Notes under the pieces: model-generated | What the model was told of the DNA's origin: nothing | The model's database searches: none | What the model saw: the letters and a program-made list of their open reading frames with translations, nothing else | Translations under genes and position numbers: made by a program | DNA from: Spinacia oleracea | Lineage: Eukaryota > Streptophyta > Magnoliopsida > Caryophyllales > Amaranthaceae | Reading direction: 5' to 3' | NCBI RefSeq assembly: GCF_020520425.1 | Contig: NC_079490.1 | Coordinates: 6,014,001 to 6,078,000, forward strand | DNA: 64,000 bases | Shown: positions 11,704 to 22,802 of the stretch, piece after piece | How the letters are laid out: each line of letters starts with the position of its first letter | How positions within the stretch are numbered: the stretch's first letter is position 1

Positions 11704-13091
11704 ATGGCAACAAACCGCACCATTTTGTTTGTTTTCATCGTTTGTTCTCTTCTGATCATGGCAAATTGTAAGTTACTTTCTATCGTACGCCGTGATTTTG
11801 TTTGTTTTGAATTTTTTACAATAATAACTTTTGTATAAGGGGTCGCTGATAAATTTATTAATTCTATTTATAATTAAAAGACGATCTATTGATCGAGTTT
11901 CTATTGTATGTCTTCATTGTTCTTTTTTTTATAATGGAAAACTGTTTACGTTTGTTCTTTTACAGCTCTTAAAACTAGGAGTCAGGGATTAATTCGTATA
12001 AAATGACAATCTATTGGGTTCTTATGTGTTCAATCATGTATTACTCGGTAGTTAAGGATTTAAACATGTTACTTTCTAATAAAACATACATCATAAATAA
12101 TACATGTCTTTTCTGGTGAATTTTTTTTGGACAAAATATTTTTTACCTATTTATTTATTTATTTATTTCAATAATCTTTAAATAAAAAGATACCGTATAT
12201 TTGACTAAAATTTAATCATTTCCTATTTATTTGATATCACTACAAGAATTTGTATCTTTAACGACAACCTAATTACGACGGGTCAAAAATCCCGTCGCAA
12301 AAGGGCTAACAACCAAACAATGACGGGAATAACCGTCGCAAATGTCTTTTACGACGGGTTTACGACAAATTTACGACGGGATTTCTATTAACGACGGCCC
12401 CCTTTTATGACGGGTTCGCGACAGGAAATCCCGTCGTTAATCAGTGATTATTGGCTTTTCGCGACGGGATTTCCCGTCGTTAATAGTACCATTTCTTGTA
12501 GTGTATGCAATATAAATTTTTTGCTGTAATATTATTTTTGAAAAATAATATTATTTCATGAAATCATGAAATATATCCTAACTTTATTAATCTTTTGAAA
12601 AAATGTCAAGATCTTACCACTTTATATTTGAACAATAATTTTGTTACTCAAATAATTAAAAAAAATGGTCAAATAATAATTTGATAACACTAATTAATCT
12701 AGTATACCATAATATTTGAAACTCCTTTTCTCTATAATCAAATGTATATACATGGTATGTAACTATAATAAGTGTAAGGCGGTCTGATGGATTAGTACGT
12801 ACTTGTTTGGCTAGCTATAAAATTGCTTACTCTGTATAAATTGAGTAGACAAATTACTTATTTGCTTATATTTCCTTGCAAATGCATGTAGGTGACAACG
12901 TCGAAAGGCAGGGAAGATCAAAGATGATGGAGCAAAGAAAACATCTGTCCAAGAAAATAACACTCCTAACTTGCCAGAAGGTTGAATGTGGAAGTTTATT
13001 TTCTCGAGAGCCATGTTATTGTTGTTTAGATAACCAGTGTTTTGATACTAAAGATCGGTGCCTCAAAGTATGTCCTAATCATCTCCATTAA
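11704..13091 (+). CDS. ESF1-like secreted cysteine-rich peptide (two exons)
   Basis: Exon 1 is 11704-11767 (ending before GTAAGT) and exon 2 is 12892-13091 (after TGTAG), splitting the codon for Cys-22. The joined frame is 264 bases, 87 residues plus TAA. Residues 1-20 form a hydrophobic signal peptide (ILFVFIVCSLLIMA). The mature part is basic, then holds eight cysteines spaced C-x4-C-x8-C-x-C-C-x4-C-x6-C-x3-C, including CYCC and CFDTKDRC. That pattern and the single phase-1 intron after the signal peptide fit EMBRYO SURROUNDING FACTOR 1 / MEG-type peptides, which act in the apoplast of the seed in Arabidopsis. Family membership is an inference from cysteine spacing; a defensin-like or other secreted peptide is the alternative. 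The 1.1 kb intron contains a CACTA-derived MITE (12238-12503). Confidence 0.75.
12238..12503. mobile_element. CACTA-derived MITE (266 bp) in the peptide-gene intron
   Basis: Ends CACTACAAGAA and TTCTTGTAGTG, target duplication TAT at 12235-12237 and 12504-12506. Terminal similarity extends to the GTCGTTAA / TTAACGAC words, and the inside is a run of GACGGG/CCCGTC motifs in both orientations. A sibling copy is at 30822-31060. It carries no coding sequence. Confidence 0.88.
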
Positions 13092-13171
13092 ATTATATAT
13101 CGATTTGGACTAAATATCGATTCAGGATTTACGTACGTACTACTACGTTTATGTTTAATTGTAATATATAA

Positions 13172-13416
13172 CTAGTGTATGTTCCGGACGTTGCTCCGAA
13201 TTTTACTTTTAGTGGGGTTTACTTTTTGTAAAAATGTGCCCATTTTTAAAAGATTGTATTTTACTTTTATATGAGAAGATATAACATACATTGTAGCTAG
13301 CTAAGATGGTAGAAAGTGAAACTTTTAATACATGAGGTTTGGTACGTAATAAAAAGGGGTATACGTGACACATATACGTTTTTATAAACACCTTTTAATA
13401 TATTAATTAATATAGA
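13172..13416 (-). mobile_element. mini-Helitron (245 bp)
   Basis: On the minus strand it starts A|TCTATATTAATTAATATATT at 13416 and ends CTAG|T at 13172. A hairpin (CGGA-GCAACG-TCCG) lies about 12 bases before the CTAG end. TC start, CTAG end, AT target and the 3' hairpin are the defining Helitron signs. No Rep/helicase coding, so non-autonomous. Confidence 0.82.
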
Positions 13417-13580
13417 TATTAGTTAAAATTCTAGCACCTAATCATATTTTTTGAGGGAAAGCATCTATCATATTTTACTTATATTGAGTTTATTATATGC
13501 GCTCATGACAGGTCAGTAACGTACAAATTAGTGAAGTAATCCACCATTTAAACTATGAAGTGGTATAGTTGGTTAAAACT

Positions 13581-13862
13581 TGTTATAACGGATGCAAAGA
13601 AAGATAAAATAACGTAATTAAAGAACGCAGAGATTTAACGTGGTTTACTAACAATGTGTTAGCTACGTCCACGGGCAGAGGGGAGGAAAGTTTTTATTGA
13701 TCTTGAGGAATACAGATTACAGAATTATCACCTAAAGAGTTTATATACTACTCTCTAGATAGATGCGGAAAATCCCAGAAAATAGGCCCAAAACAGATAA
13801 CCGTGTCTCCGTGTTGGGGCGTTGCAGTAAGGGGCTTGACTGATTCAAGGCATTATCTAACA
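13581..13862 (-). repeat. 3' LTR of the Tnt1-like copia element
   Basis: 282 bp, TGTTATAACG...TATCTAACA. It lacks about 10 and 14 bases that are present in the right LTR (next to the ACAGAAT and AACCGTGTC words), so the pair has diverged by deletions as well as substitutions. Confidence 0.93.
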
Positions 13863-13976
13863 AATCTCCACCTTGACTTGAATCCTCTCACAAATAACAG
13901 ATGTACCAGATGCACCATTATAATGCCAGATGTACCAGAAACTCCTCTGCCTCAGATTTTGCCCCCAAAAGGGCAA

Positions 13977-16763
13977 TCAACAACTCCTAACATTTAGCAA
14001 GTTCAAACAGTGTTGAAACTTGCTATGTGGAACCGGCTTGGTGAACATATCAGCTGGGTTATCAGCAGTACCCACTTTGTTCACCTTAATTCTCTTCTCA
14101 CTTCTCAGAAAATGATACCTTACATCGATGTGCTTAGTCCTCTCATGATATACTTGATCCTTAGCTAAACAGATTGCACTGAGACTGTCACAGTACACTA
14201 TAGCCTGATCATGATGTAGACCCAAATCACTGACCAACCCTTTCAACCATATTCCCTCTTTTGCTGCTTCTGTCAATGCCATGTACTCTGCTTCTGTAGT
14301 AGACAAAGTCACCGTAGGTTGCAAAGTAGCTTTCCAACTGACAACTGAACCACCAAGAGTGAAAGCATAACCAGTCATAGATCTTCTACTGTCAACATCT
14401 CCAGCATAATCAGAGTCTGAAAACCCTGTCACCAAACACTCTGTATCACCTCCATAAATGAGACCAACATCAGATGTACCTTTTAGGTACCGAAAAATCC
14501 TCTTCACAGCTTGCCAATGCTCCTTTCCAGGTTCACCAACACTAACAGACTGTGCTAGATCAGGTCTAGTGCAGACCATTGCATACATCAAGCTTCCTAC
14601 TGCACTAGCATAGGGAACTCGAGACATGTACTCCTTCTCCTCAGCAGACTTAGGTGCAAAAGCAACAGACAGATGTGCATTTGCAGCACTAGGAGTATCT
14701 ATGGGCTTTGCTGTAGACATGCCAAATCTTGACAAAATCTTCTGAATGTATCCCTTCTGTGATAAGAAGAGCTTCTTTTTTCTTCTATCCCGATAAATCT
14801 CCATCCCCAGAATTTTCCGAGCCGCACCCAAATCCTTCATCTCAAACTCAGCACTAAGGAGATCCTTCAACTTCTGAACATCAGACTTGTTCTCTGCAGC
14901 TAACAACATATCATCTACATACAGGACCAGATAAATCAATGAACTATTTGCTGCCTTGCTATAGTAAACACAACAATCATACGGACTCCTAGTGTTTCCA
15001 ATCTCTATCATATAGCTGTCGAATTTCTTATACCACTGCCTCGGAGACTGCTTTAGTCCATACAAGGACTTCTTCAACTTGCAAACATAATCTTCCTTAC
15101 CAGGAACCTGAAAACCATCTGGCTGAGTCATGTATATCTCCTCTTCCAACTCTCCATGCAGAAAAGCTGTCTTCACATCTAGTTGTTCAAGCTCCAGATC
15201 CTGATGTGCAACTATTGCTAGTAGCACCCTGATGGAAGTGTGTCTGACCACTGGCGAAAAAATCTCATTGTAGTCTACTCCCTCTCTCTGAGTGAACCCT
15301 CTAGCTACTACTCGAGCTTTATACTTGATACCCTCAACTGATGTTTCTCCTTCCTTCTTCTTGTAGACCCATTTACAAGTGACGATCTTTCTGTCTCGAG
15401 GTCTCTTGGTTAATTCCCAAGTCTGATTCTTATGAAGTGACTCCATCTCATCCCCCATTGCAGCAAGCCATTGGGTAGACTCAGTACATGTAACTGCTTC
15501 TTTGTAGGTGGATGGTTCATCAGGGTTAGGATTCACCTCTTCAGCAACCTGTAGTGCATAGGCCACCATATCTTCAAAACCATATCTCTTGGGAGGCATC
15601 CCATAATTAGCTCTCTTTGATCGATCAAGAGCCAAACTGTGCTGATTCGTTATTGGTAATGAAGAACCTGATGGTTCTGATACTGACTGTGGTTGTTGTG
15701 GTCCACTCTCATCTAGAGTGACTTGCTGCTCCACCTGTTTCTCAACACTACCACTTTCTGACACAACAATAGACTTCACAGTAGGGTTAAACATTGAATT
15801 TTCATCAAAGACTACATTTCTACTTAGTATAACCCTCTTTTCAGATGAAGACCAGATTCTATACCTTTTAACCCCATCCCCATAACCTACAAATACTCCC
15901 TTTTTAGCTCGTGGCTCTAATTTACCCTCATTTACATGATAATAAACAGTACAACCAAAAGCTCTTAAACTAGAGTAATCAACAGGCTTACCATACCACA
16001 CCTCAATAGGGGTTTTGAGATGTATGCCCGTGTGAGGTCCACGATTGATCAGATAACAAGCTGTACTAACCGCTTCTGCCCAAAATCTTCTAGTTAGTCC
16101 AGCATTAGAAAGCATGCACCTGGCTCTCTCCAGAAGTGTCTGATTCATACGTTCTGCTACACCATTTTGCTGTGGTGTATCCCTGACTGTATGATGCCTA
16201 GCAATCCCTTCATTCTTGCAGAACTCATTGAACTCAGACCAACAAAATTCCAGACCATTATCAGTTCGCAGCCTTTTGATCTTCTTCCCTGTTTGATTCT
16301 CCACTAATGCCTTCCACTGTCTGAAATTCTTAAAAGCTTCACTTTTATGCTTCATAATGAACACCCAAGTCATCCTTGAGAAATCATCAATCATTGACAC
16401 AAAATATTTGTGACCCCCTAAAGACTCCACCCGGGAAGGACCCCAACAATCAGAATGGATGTAATCAAGTGTGCCTTTTGTTCTGTGTATACCTTTAGGG
16501 AACTTTCTGCGATGTAGTTTCCCAAAAATACAATGTTCACAGAATTCAAGATCCGTGACCTTGTGACCACAAAGAAGATCCGCTTTTGACAGAATTTGCA
16601 TCCCTCTTGCACTCATGTGACCAAGTCTCATATGCCATAACTTGTTCATGTTCTCCTTATCAATCTCCGAGGATGCAACAGCAACAGAACCTGAAAACGT
16701 AGATCCTTGAAGTAAATACAAGGTACCACGTTTTACACCTTTCAGAACCACATTCGAACCCTT
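13977..16763 (-). pseudogene. copia pol, downstream part: integrase, reverse transcriptase, RNase H
   Basis: 924-residue open frame continuing the gag-protease frame after a single stop at 16764-16766. In order: GAG-pre-integrase zinc region ([21 protein letters not shown]), integrase core ([25 protein letters not shown]), and reverse transcriptase with the catalytic YVDDMLL. RNase H follows ([19 protein letters not shown]), ending near [10 protein letters not shown]. All catalytic motifs that I can see are present. The stop in front of it looks like a C-to-T change of an Arg codon, giving TGA in frame, and would separate protease from integrase. Confidence 0.93.
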
Positions 16764-17881
16764 TCAGACATGTAAAACTCCACCTTCACCCTGAAAACTG
16801 AAACCCTTGTTGTCTAACATACTCAAAGATATCAGATTCTTTGTCATAAGCGGAACATGCCTAACATCATTCAATGTGCAGAATTTACCATCATGTGTCC
16901 GAACTTTAATTGAGCCTACTCCAACCGCCTTACAAACAGAACTATTAGCCATAGAAATATTTCTACCGTCTACTTGCTGGTAGGTTGTAAACCACTCCCT
17001 GCGCAGATATATATGGTAAGACGCTCCAGAATCAAGGATCCACACATCACTGTGATGCGTGTGCTCATCAGCAACTAGAGCAATATCCTCTTCAGAATTG
17101 GTATCAGCTACCGCAGCAGTACCTGGCGATTTATCCTGTTGCCTCTTCTTCTTGGGACAATCAGATTTCCAGTGTCCCTTCTCCTTACAGTAATTACAGA
17201 CATCATTAGGTTTAGGACCCTTAGAAACTGGTTTCTTGAATTTCTTCTTCCCCGAATTTCCATGCCCATAACTCCCACTGGCTACTAACCCAGCAGCCTC
17301 ATTATCTGTACCTGTGCCAGTCGCCTTATGGCGCAACTCTCTAGTATGGAGGGACGATCTAACCTCCTCTAGGGAAATAGTATCTCTACCAACAATAAAC
17401 GATTGCACGAAATTTTCATACGATAATGGTAAAGAAACTAACAGAATTAAAGCAGCATCCTCATCTTCAATTTTAACATCAATATTACGCAATTCTAATA
17501 AAATTGTGTTTAATTGATCTAAGTGATCTCGGAGAGGCATACCTTCCTGCATTCGCAGACTGAACAGACGTTTTCTTCAGAAGCAACTTATTGGTTAAGG
17601 ACTTCGTCATATACAGACTCTCGAGCTTAACCCACAGACCTTGCGCGGTTTCCTCCTCCGCGACCTCGGTGATGATATCGTCAGCAAGACACAACAAAAT
17701 CGTCGAGTGTGCCTTCTCCTCCAGAACGGCCATCTCATCGGTGATTGGGTCTGCCGACTTCCTAGCAAGCGGCGCCCACAGCCCTTGTTGTTTCAACAAG
17801 CTAGGCTCGCATCTTGATTCGCCATAAACTGAAACTATTACTCCCGGTAAATTTCTCGACCTTCACGTTAATACCAGACAT
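16764..17881 (-). pseudogene. copia gag and protease, frameshifted
   Basis: Gag starts at the ATG at 17881 (rc), reading MSGINVKVEKFTGSN, and continues through LWVKLESLYMTKSLTNKLLLKK. An extra A near 17570 shifts the frame. The second frame (17552-16764) has the zinc knuckle CNYCKEKGHWKSDCP and the protease motif WILDSGASYH (D-S-G), ending at TGA. With the single-base insertion and the TGA this copy cannot make a full Gag-Pol. Confidence 0.9.
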
Positions 17882-17933
17882 CTTTCTCCGCGAAATTTCA
17901 AACCGTAGAACAGATCCGGCTCTGATACCAGTT

Positions 17934-18239
17934 TGTTATAACGGATGCAAAGAAAGATAAAATAACGTAATTAAAGAACGTAGAGATTTAACGTGGTTCA
18001 CTAACAATGTGTTAGCTACGTCCACGGGCAGAGGGGAGGGAAGTTTTTATTGATCTTGAGGAATACAGATTACAGAATACGGCTAGGTTATCACCTAAAG
18101 AGTTTATATACTACTCTCTAGAAAGATGCGGAAAAGCCTAGAAAATAGGCCCAAAACAGATAACCGTGTCCAAAATAACAGATCCCCGTGCTGGGGCGTT
18201 GCAGTAAGGGGCTTGACCGATTCAAGACATTATCTAACA
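17934..18239 (-). repeat. 5' LTR of the Tnt1-like copia element
   Basis: 306 bp, TGTTATAACG...TATCTAACA; the longer of the two LTRs. The primer-binding site lies directly to its left (about 17919-17930 on the plus strand, rc TGGTATCAGAGC). A related solo LTR with an extra internal block is at 33441-33831. Confidence 0.93.
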
Positions 18240-18244
18240 AAACT

Positions 18245-19010
18245 AAATTTTAATTGAGAGGACTTTACAACCACAAGGTTGAGACACCTTCTAAAATAAT
18301 TTGTCCAACCTTGTTTATTAAATAAATTTCAAAAAGGCAAACTCGTCTGCCGGCTTATTCAGGCCGAAGACATGCGGACTCGACATGAAAATCCGCTCAT
18401 CATGGCTCACGATCATCTTTTACCTCTTAAGAAAAGAAAATATCAAAAAATTTCTATTAGTTTACGGTTTCTTACCAAATATCAATTTTTTTTTATAATA
18501 TTTACCAATACTGAATTAAAGATATTAATGGTCAAATTAATATATAGGAGACCGCACATAATGAAAATGATAAACTTTATGGAACGGAGGAAGTATTAGT
18601 TGAAATAACTATAGTACCCGTGCGATGCAGGATTTATAATCTGAATATAAATTTATATCAAAAACATGGTAGGCAATTATCATCAAAATAGAATTTATAA
18701 ATATTCTCCAAATTAAAATTAAAGATGTATAAATTTGTTATTTCTTACTCCTGTCTTATTAAAACAATTAAAAGAAATTAGGCTAAATAGATGAATTCAT
18801 TTTCATTCTCATTCACTACTTGTGTCAAGCATAAAGTTATATCATTCACCCTTCACTTTGATAGTAATTAATACCCACTTAATACTCTCACAATTACCCA
18901 TCAACCTCATTACCCGATCACTTAACACCCACTTACACTATTATTTCAATCATTTAGAGATGACTTTGAGGCGGGGTGGAACCTGCACACTCATACCCGC
19001 CTACATTTTT
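18245..19010. other. unassigned AT-rich spacer between two LTR elements
   Basis: No supported gene. It contains a Stowaway-like end (GGAACGGAGGAAGTA near 18583-18597) without a partner, and a possible decayed Helitron 3' hairpin near 18613-18633 (CCCGTGCGATGCAGG). Confidence 0.35.
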
Positions 19011-19015
19011 TGTAC

Positions 19016-19688
19016 TGTTTATGCCAAAATTCGTATAAAGACGACTTTCGGCTAGGATCGACACTAACTAAGCAAAGAATTAATAACACAAATAAAGGAG
19101 ACACGACACCGAGAAGTGTTGACGCGGAAAACCCAGGAATAAGGTAAAAAACCGCGGATAGCTATGAGGCTATCAATCTACTAAGTATTCTATATGATTG
19201 TTTATGCTCTTCTTTTCTGAGAATTGATATCGAAGATCTAAAGTACAACGATGAACGCTAAAGACAGTTGATAGCTTAAGAGTTTAAGTGCTTGAGTGAA
19301 TGTGTCTTCATCACGCCGTTCTTTATGCTTTTATATGCCAAATGCTAACGATTCTATTGGTTGGGAAGATCCCTGGAAGATAGGGATTCCTCCTTGGCCG
19401 TTGCTCACGTCTTCAACAAACTCCCTAATCTTCGGTCAAAGCTTGGACCTCTTCCCATCTTATGACGGCGTGGCCCATGTTGGGCTTCTGGGCTTGGAAC
19501 TTGACCTATCTCCTCTTTGTCGCCAGAGCCTTGTCGCTGGTCTTACGTCGCCCAGGCTTTGTCGCCTGTCGCTTCACTCGACAGGCTCACTTGACACGAC
19601 GCCACCTGCGACACGATGATACCTGGATGGCACGACAATATCAGACGTCAAAGCAGTTATGTCGTTAGTCCAATAAAGTGGGATAACA
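19016..19688 (-). repeat. 3' LTR of the Tat-type element
   Basis: 673 bp, TGTTATCCCAC... on the element strand to ...GGCATAAACA. Differs from the 5' LTR at about three positions (for example ATAAAGACG against ATGGAGACG, and TACAACGATG against TACAATGATG). The purine tract TTGGGGGCAAAC lies immediately inside it. Confidence 0.95.
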
Positions 19689-19993
19689 GTTTGCCCCCAA
19701 TTGTGAGTTTGCGGAGTGCATGCAAAGCAAAAGAAACAATTCAAAATTCAAAAAGTAAACCGTCTACAACCGTCCAGTTCGTGGGACGGAACCGTTCCGA
19801 TTCTCGAAGTAATAAATGCCAATTTTTCGCGACATGAAATAAAGTGTCTTAGAATTTTTCGAAGGAAGTTTCCAGATCTGAAAACAAGAGAGAGAAAAGG
19901 AAGGGAGGAATTGCTTTCGTTGCTTCGATTTAGCCATACCCAGGTAAAATTTCGATCATTTCCTTCGATTTTATTGTAGATTTTAGTAGAGCG

Positions 19994-22243
19994 ATGGCAA
20001 AAACTAGGCCGACCGTGGTTAAGGATAAGGAAGATGTTGGGGTTAGTCGGGCCAAGTCACTCAACCCGTTCTACTCTACTGTTGAGGATCCAGCGGCTTT
20101 TATAACTCTCGCCGGTCTGCCGCCGTCGGCTGAAGTGAGGATTCCTGGTCAAGAGGATGAGGCCAAGGATTGCCCGGAGGGTTATGTGGTCATGTATGAG
20201 TACCCTTTTATTCTGGGGTTTTTGTTTCCTTTTACACCCTTGGCTAGATCTTTTGTTGAGGTGTTCAATTTAAGCCCTGGCCAATTGATGCCCCAGATCT
20301 GGCGTATTTTTACTGTAGTGCATAGGGTTACTTCGGGTTGGCGAACACCGTTTGACTTGGCTGATCTGATGCATGTTTATGATTTATCCTTGAAGGAGTG
20401 TTGTCGGTATACTTTGGTGACGAAGAAAAAGAAGAAGAATTTGTGTGTCGGGTTAGCTGTAAATGATAGGGGTTGGCAAAGTCGTTTTGTTTATGTGAAT
20501 AAGGCGTCTCTGGGAGAAGTAGGAAACTTCTTAGTGGAAGGGTGGACGACGGAAGGTACTTTATGTTTCTGTACTTTTGATTTATGATGTTTTACTGAAC
20601 AATGTCTTACTTGGCTTTGTCTTGCAGTTGTTGATACGTCGTTAGCTGGTCTGAACTCTGACTCTCACGATAAGTGTTTGAGGTTTCTGGGTTGTTCTGT
20701 CGTGGAGAGATCGTTCAGCCGTGACGGAGGTCGTTTGGGAAGTCAAGAGGGGAGTCAAGTTGGTGACGTTGACGAGGAGGAGGCTGAAGACGAGACGATT
20801 TGCTTAGTTCGTCGTCGACGGAGGTTGGACTTACTCGAGGAAGTCGTTGCGAATTCGTCGTCTGCATCAGAGGAAGAGTTTGAGATGGCTAACACATCAG
20901 GTATTTTTGGTTTGGTTTCTTATATGCTTGGTTTATCTGCGGGGTGTGTTTTTGATGGTTTCTCGCTTTGTTTGTTGAAGAGAATACGCTGTCGTCTAAG
21001 CCAGTGTCGAGGATGTCACAGAGCGAGATGATGGAACGAGCGAGGAAGCGGTTGAGGTCGAACAGTAATGCTGGTGGGCAGGGTGGTCAGGCGATGCCTC
21101 TCGTGCCTCGTTATTCTAAGATAGGTGCGTCGCCTGAGACGCCCGTTGTTATAGGGGGTGAAGGTTTTCATCCTCTATCGTCGTCGTCGCCGCCGAGGCC
21201 GTTTCAGGTGTCGTCGACTGCTGTTGCTGCGACTAGGCCCCCTGCTGCGTCGGCCAAGAAGCGTCCTGCTGACAAAGGTTCCGTCGAGGATACTGTTGTC
21301 ACTCTGCCCCCGAACTTCTTGGGCGACGGTGAAGATGCCGTTGTTTGGCCGTATGCAGATCGTTTGATATTGCCCTCGACGTATCAGCGTTATCATGAGG
21401 TCGTACCTCTTTCTGTCGCGTCGGACGCTGCTGAACTAAGCCTGCGGGTAAGTGTATTTATGTTATTTTATTCAGTTCATAGTATTTGTAAGCGCGTCGT
21501 GTGTCGCTTTCGTGACATGTTTTTCTTTACAGGCGTCACAGGCTGCTTTGGCCGTGCGTAGGCAGTGCTCCTTGCTGTGCGACGAGCTTATCTCCTCGAA
21601 GAACCAAGTGGCTATGGCGAAGAAGGCGGCGACTTCTTGGGAAGGTAAGTGGATGGCTTCTGAGAAGAAGTTGGTCGATCTTGCTGCGGCGGTTAAGTCG
21701 AAAGACGAACAATTAAAGGGCAAGGACGACCAGATTGCTGACGCGTCGAAGGAGTTGGAAAGGGTAAAGGGGGAGTTGGCGTCGACCGTGGAAGAAATGC
21801 AAGGGTTAAGGATTTTATACGACGCTTTGCAGGAGGAGTTTAAGGATTGCGAGGCTTTGGCTGTGTGGAGGACGAGGGCGCAGATGATGTTCTCGTGTTT
21901 GAAGGGGGAGGTTAGCCTCTGGCCATGCCAAAAAGAGGTGGATGACTACCTTGCTAATGGTGGTACCCTTGAGGAGTTGTCGGTGCCGGTGGTGGACGCG
22001 GATGAGTTGGCGATGGAAGCCGACACTGCTGGTACTAACGGAGCTGATGCCGATGTCGCCCCTCTGGTCGAAGACGTTTCTTCCGTTGATCGAGAGGGTG
22101 AAGCGTCCATGGAGCAAGGCGAGGGAGATGTTCCCGTCATCGCCCCTCCCGAGGTGGACTTGGCAGACGCGACGGTCAATGTTGACATGCCCCCGATATC
22201 GGATCAAGTTGTCTCGACCCCTCTTCCAGACGAACATATGTAA
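19994..22243 (+). CDS. four-exon antisense gene in the Tat element (putative gypsy-type transposon protein)
   Basis: Exons 19994-20555, 20628-20900, 20981-21447 and 21533-22243 join in frame (562+273+467+711 = 2013 bases, 670 residues) through three GT-AG introns of 72, 80 and 85 bases. It lies on the strand opposite gag-pol, between pol and the 3' LTR. Residues about 30-185 (YPFILGFLFPFTPLARSF, PQIWRIFTVVHRV) resemble the family annotated as putative gypsy type transposon (Transposase_28). The middle is low complexity and Ser/Arg rich; exon 4 starts with a predicted coiled coil (KSKDEQLKGKDDQIADASKE) and ends acidic. Extra and antisense frames are known in Tat/Retand-type elements; the role is not established. 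Its promoter would lie in or next to the 3' LTR. The short introns keep every frame intact, which argues that it is maintained. Confidence 0.82.
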
Positions 22244-22802
22244 TGGCTAGTTGATGTTTTTATGTAATAGTTAGTGGTATGGATATTTTAGTTTTTGTTG
22301 TTGCATTTTGGATGTTTTTACTCGTCGTCAATGGCGGCGGCGAGGTGTTTGGATATTTTGTGTGTTTGTGTTTTCGCTTGATGATGTGAAAGTCGTGGCC
22401 TTTGGGGTCGCGCGTTGTGTGGTGTTTGTGATAAATTTGTTTTTCTTTTCCTTAGTCGTTTGTTTCTTATGGTTACCCCGTCGTGTAGTAGATGCTTTGC
22501 AACCAAGTGGAACTGTCAAGTAATAAGTATTGGATCGACTGATGTGTAAAATCATACCTGCGCTGTTTTTTCGCTGTTTCTCGTGTTCTCGTCTTGCGTC
22601 GTACGTCGTTGTTTCTGGCTATCATTCGTCGTGTGTCTTGTACTCTGCAAAAGAAAACATGGGTCGCTAGGAGGATTGGCCGTTGGGGATGCCAACGGCC
22701 CTCCGATGCTTAAGTCAGTAATGGTTTTTAAACGGAAATAAAACGATAAAGAAAAACAAAGACGACGATACGATGTCTGATAGAATTGGTTACGACGAGA
22801 TT
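22244..22802. other. spacer between convergent antisense gene and pol
   Basis: Non-coding stretch inside the Tat element where the plus-strand gene and the minus-strand pol converge. An AATAAA at 22736 could serve plus-strand polyadenylation. The small frames here are shadows. Confidence 0.5.

Larger units (their letters stand above)
13581..18239 (-). mobile_element. Ty1/copia LTR retrotransposon, Tnt1-like
   Basis: Flanked by the 5-bp target duplication AAACT (13576-13580 and 18240-18244). LTRs start TGTTATAACGGATG and end TATCTAACA. It reads on the minus strand: the PBS (rc TGGTATCAGAGC, tRNA-Met type) adjoins the right LTR and a purine tract (AAGGTGGAGATT) adjoins the left one. Domain order is gag, protease, integrase, RT, RNase H, which is the Ty1/copia order. 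The polyprotein is broken by one frameshift (about 17570) and one stop (16764-16766), so this copy is not autonomous as written. Confidence 0.96.

Noticed and set aside
18613..18633. Helitron-like 3' hairpin (CCCGTGCGATGCAGG)
   Set aside because: No CTRR end in the right place and no partner 5' end; too decayed to call.
19296..19837. Plus-strand frames of 107, 68 and 73 residues, the first two repeated at 28490-28862
   Set aside because: They lie in or at the edge of the two LTRs of the Tat element; the identity is that of the LTRs, with no domain.
21815..22237. Minus-strand frames opposite exon 4 of the antisense gene
   Set aside because: Shadow frames produced by GC-rich codon use of the plus-strand exon; they start and stop without signals.
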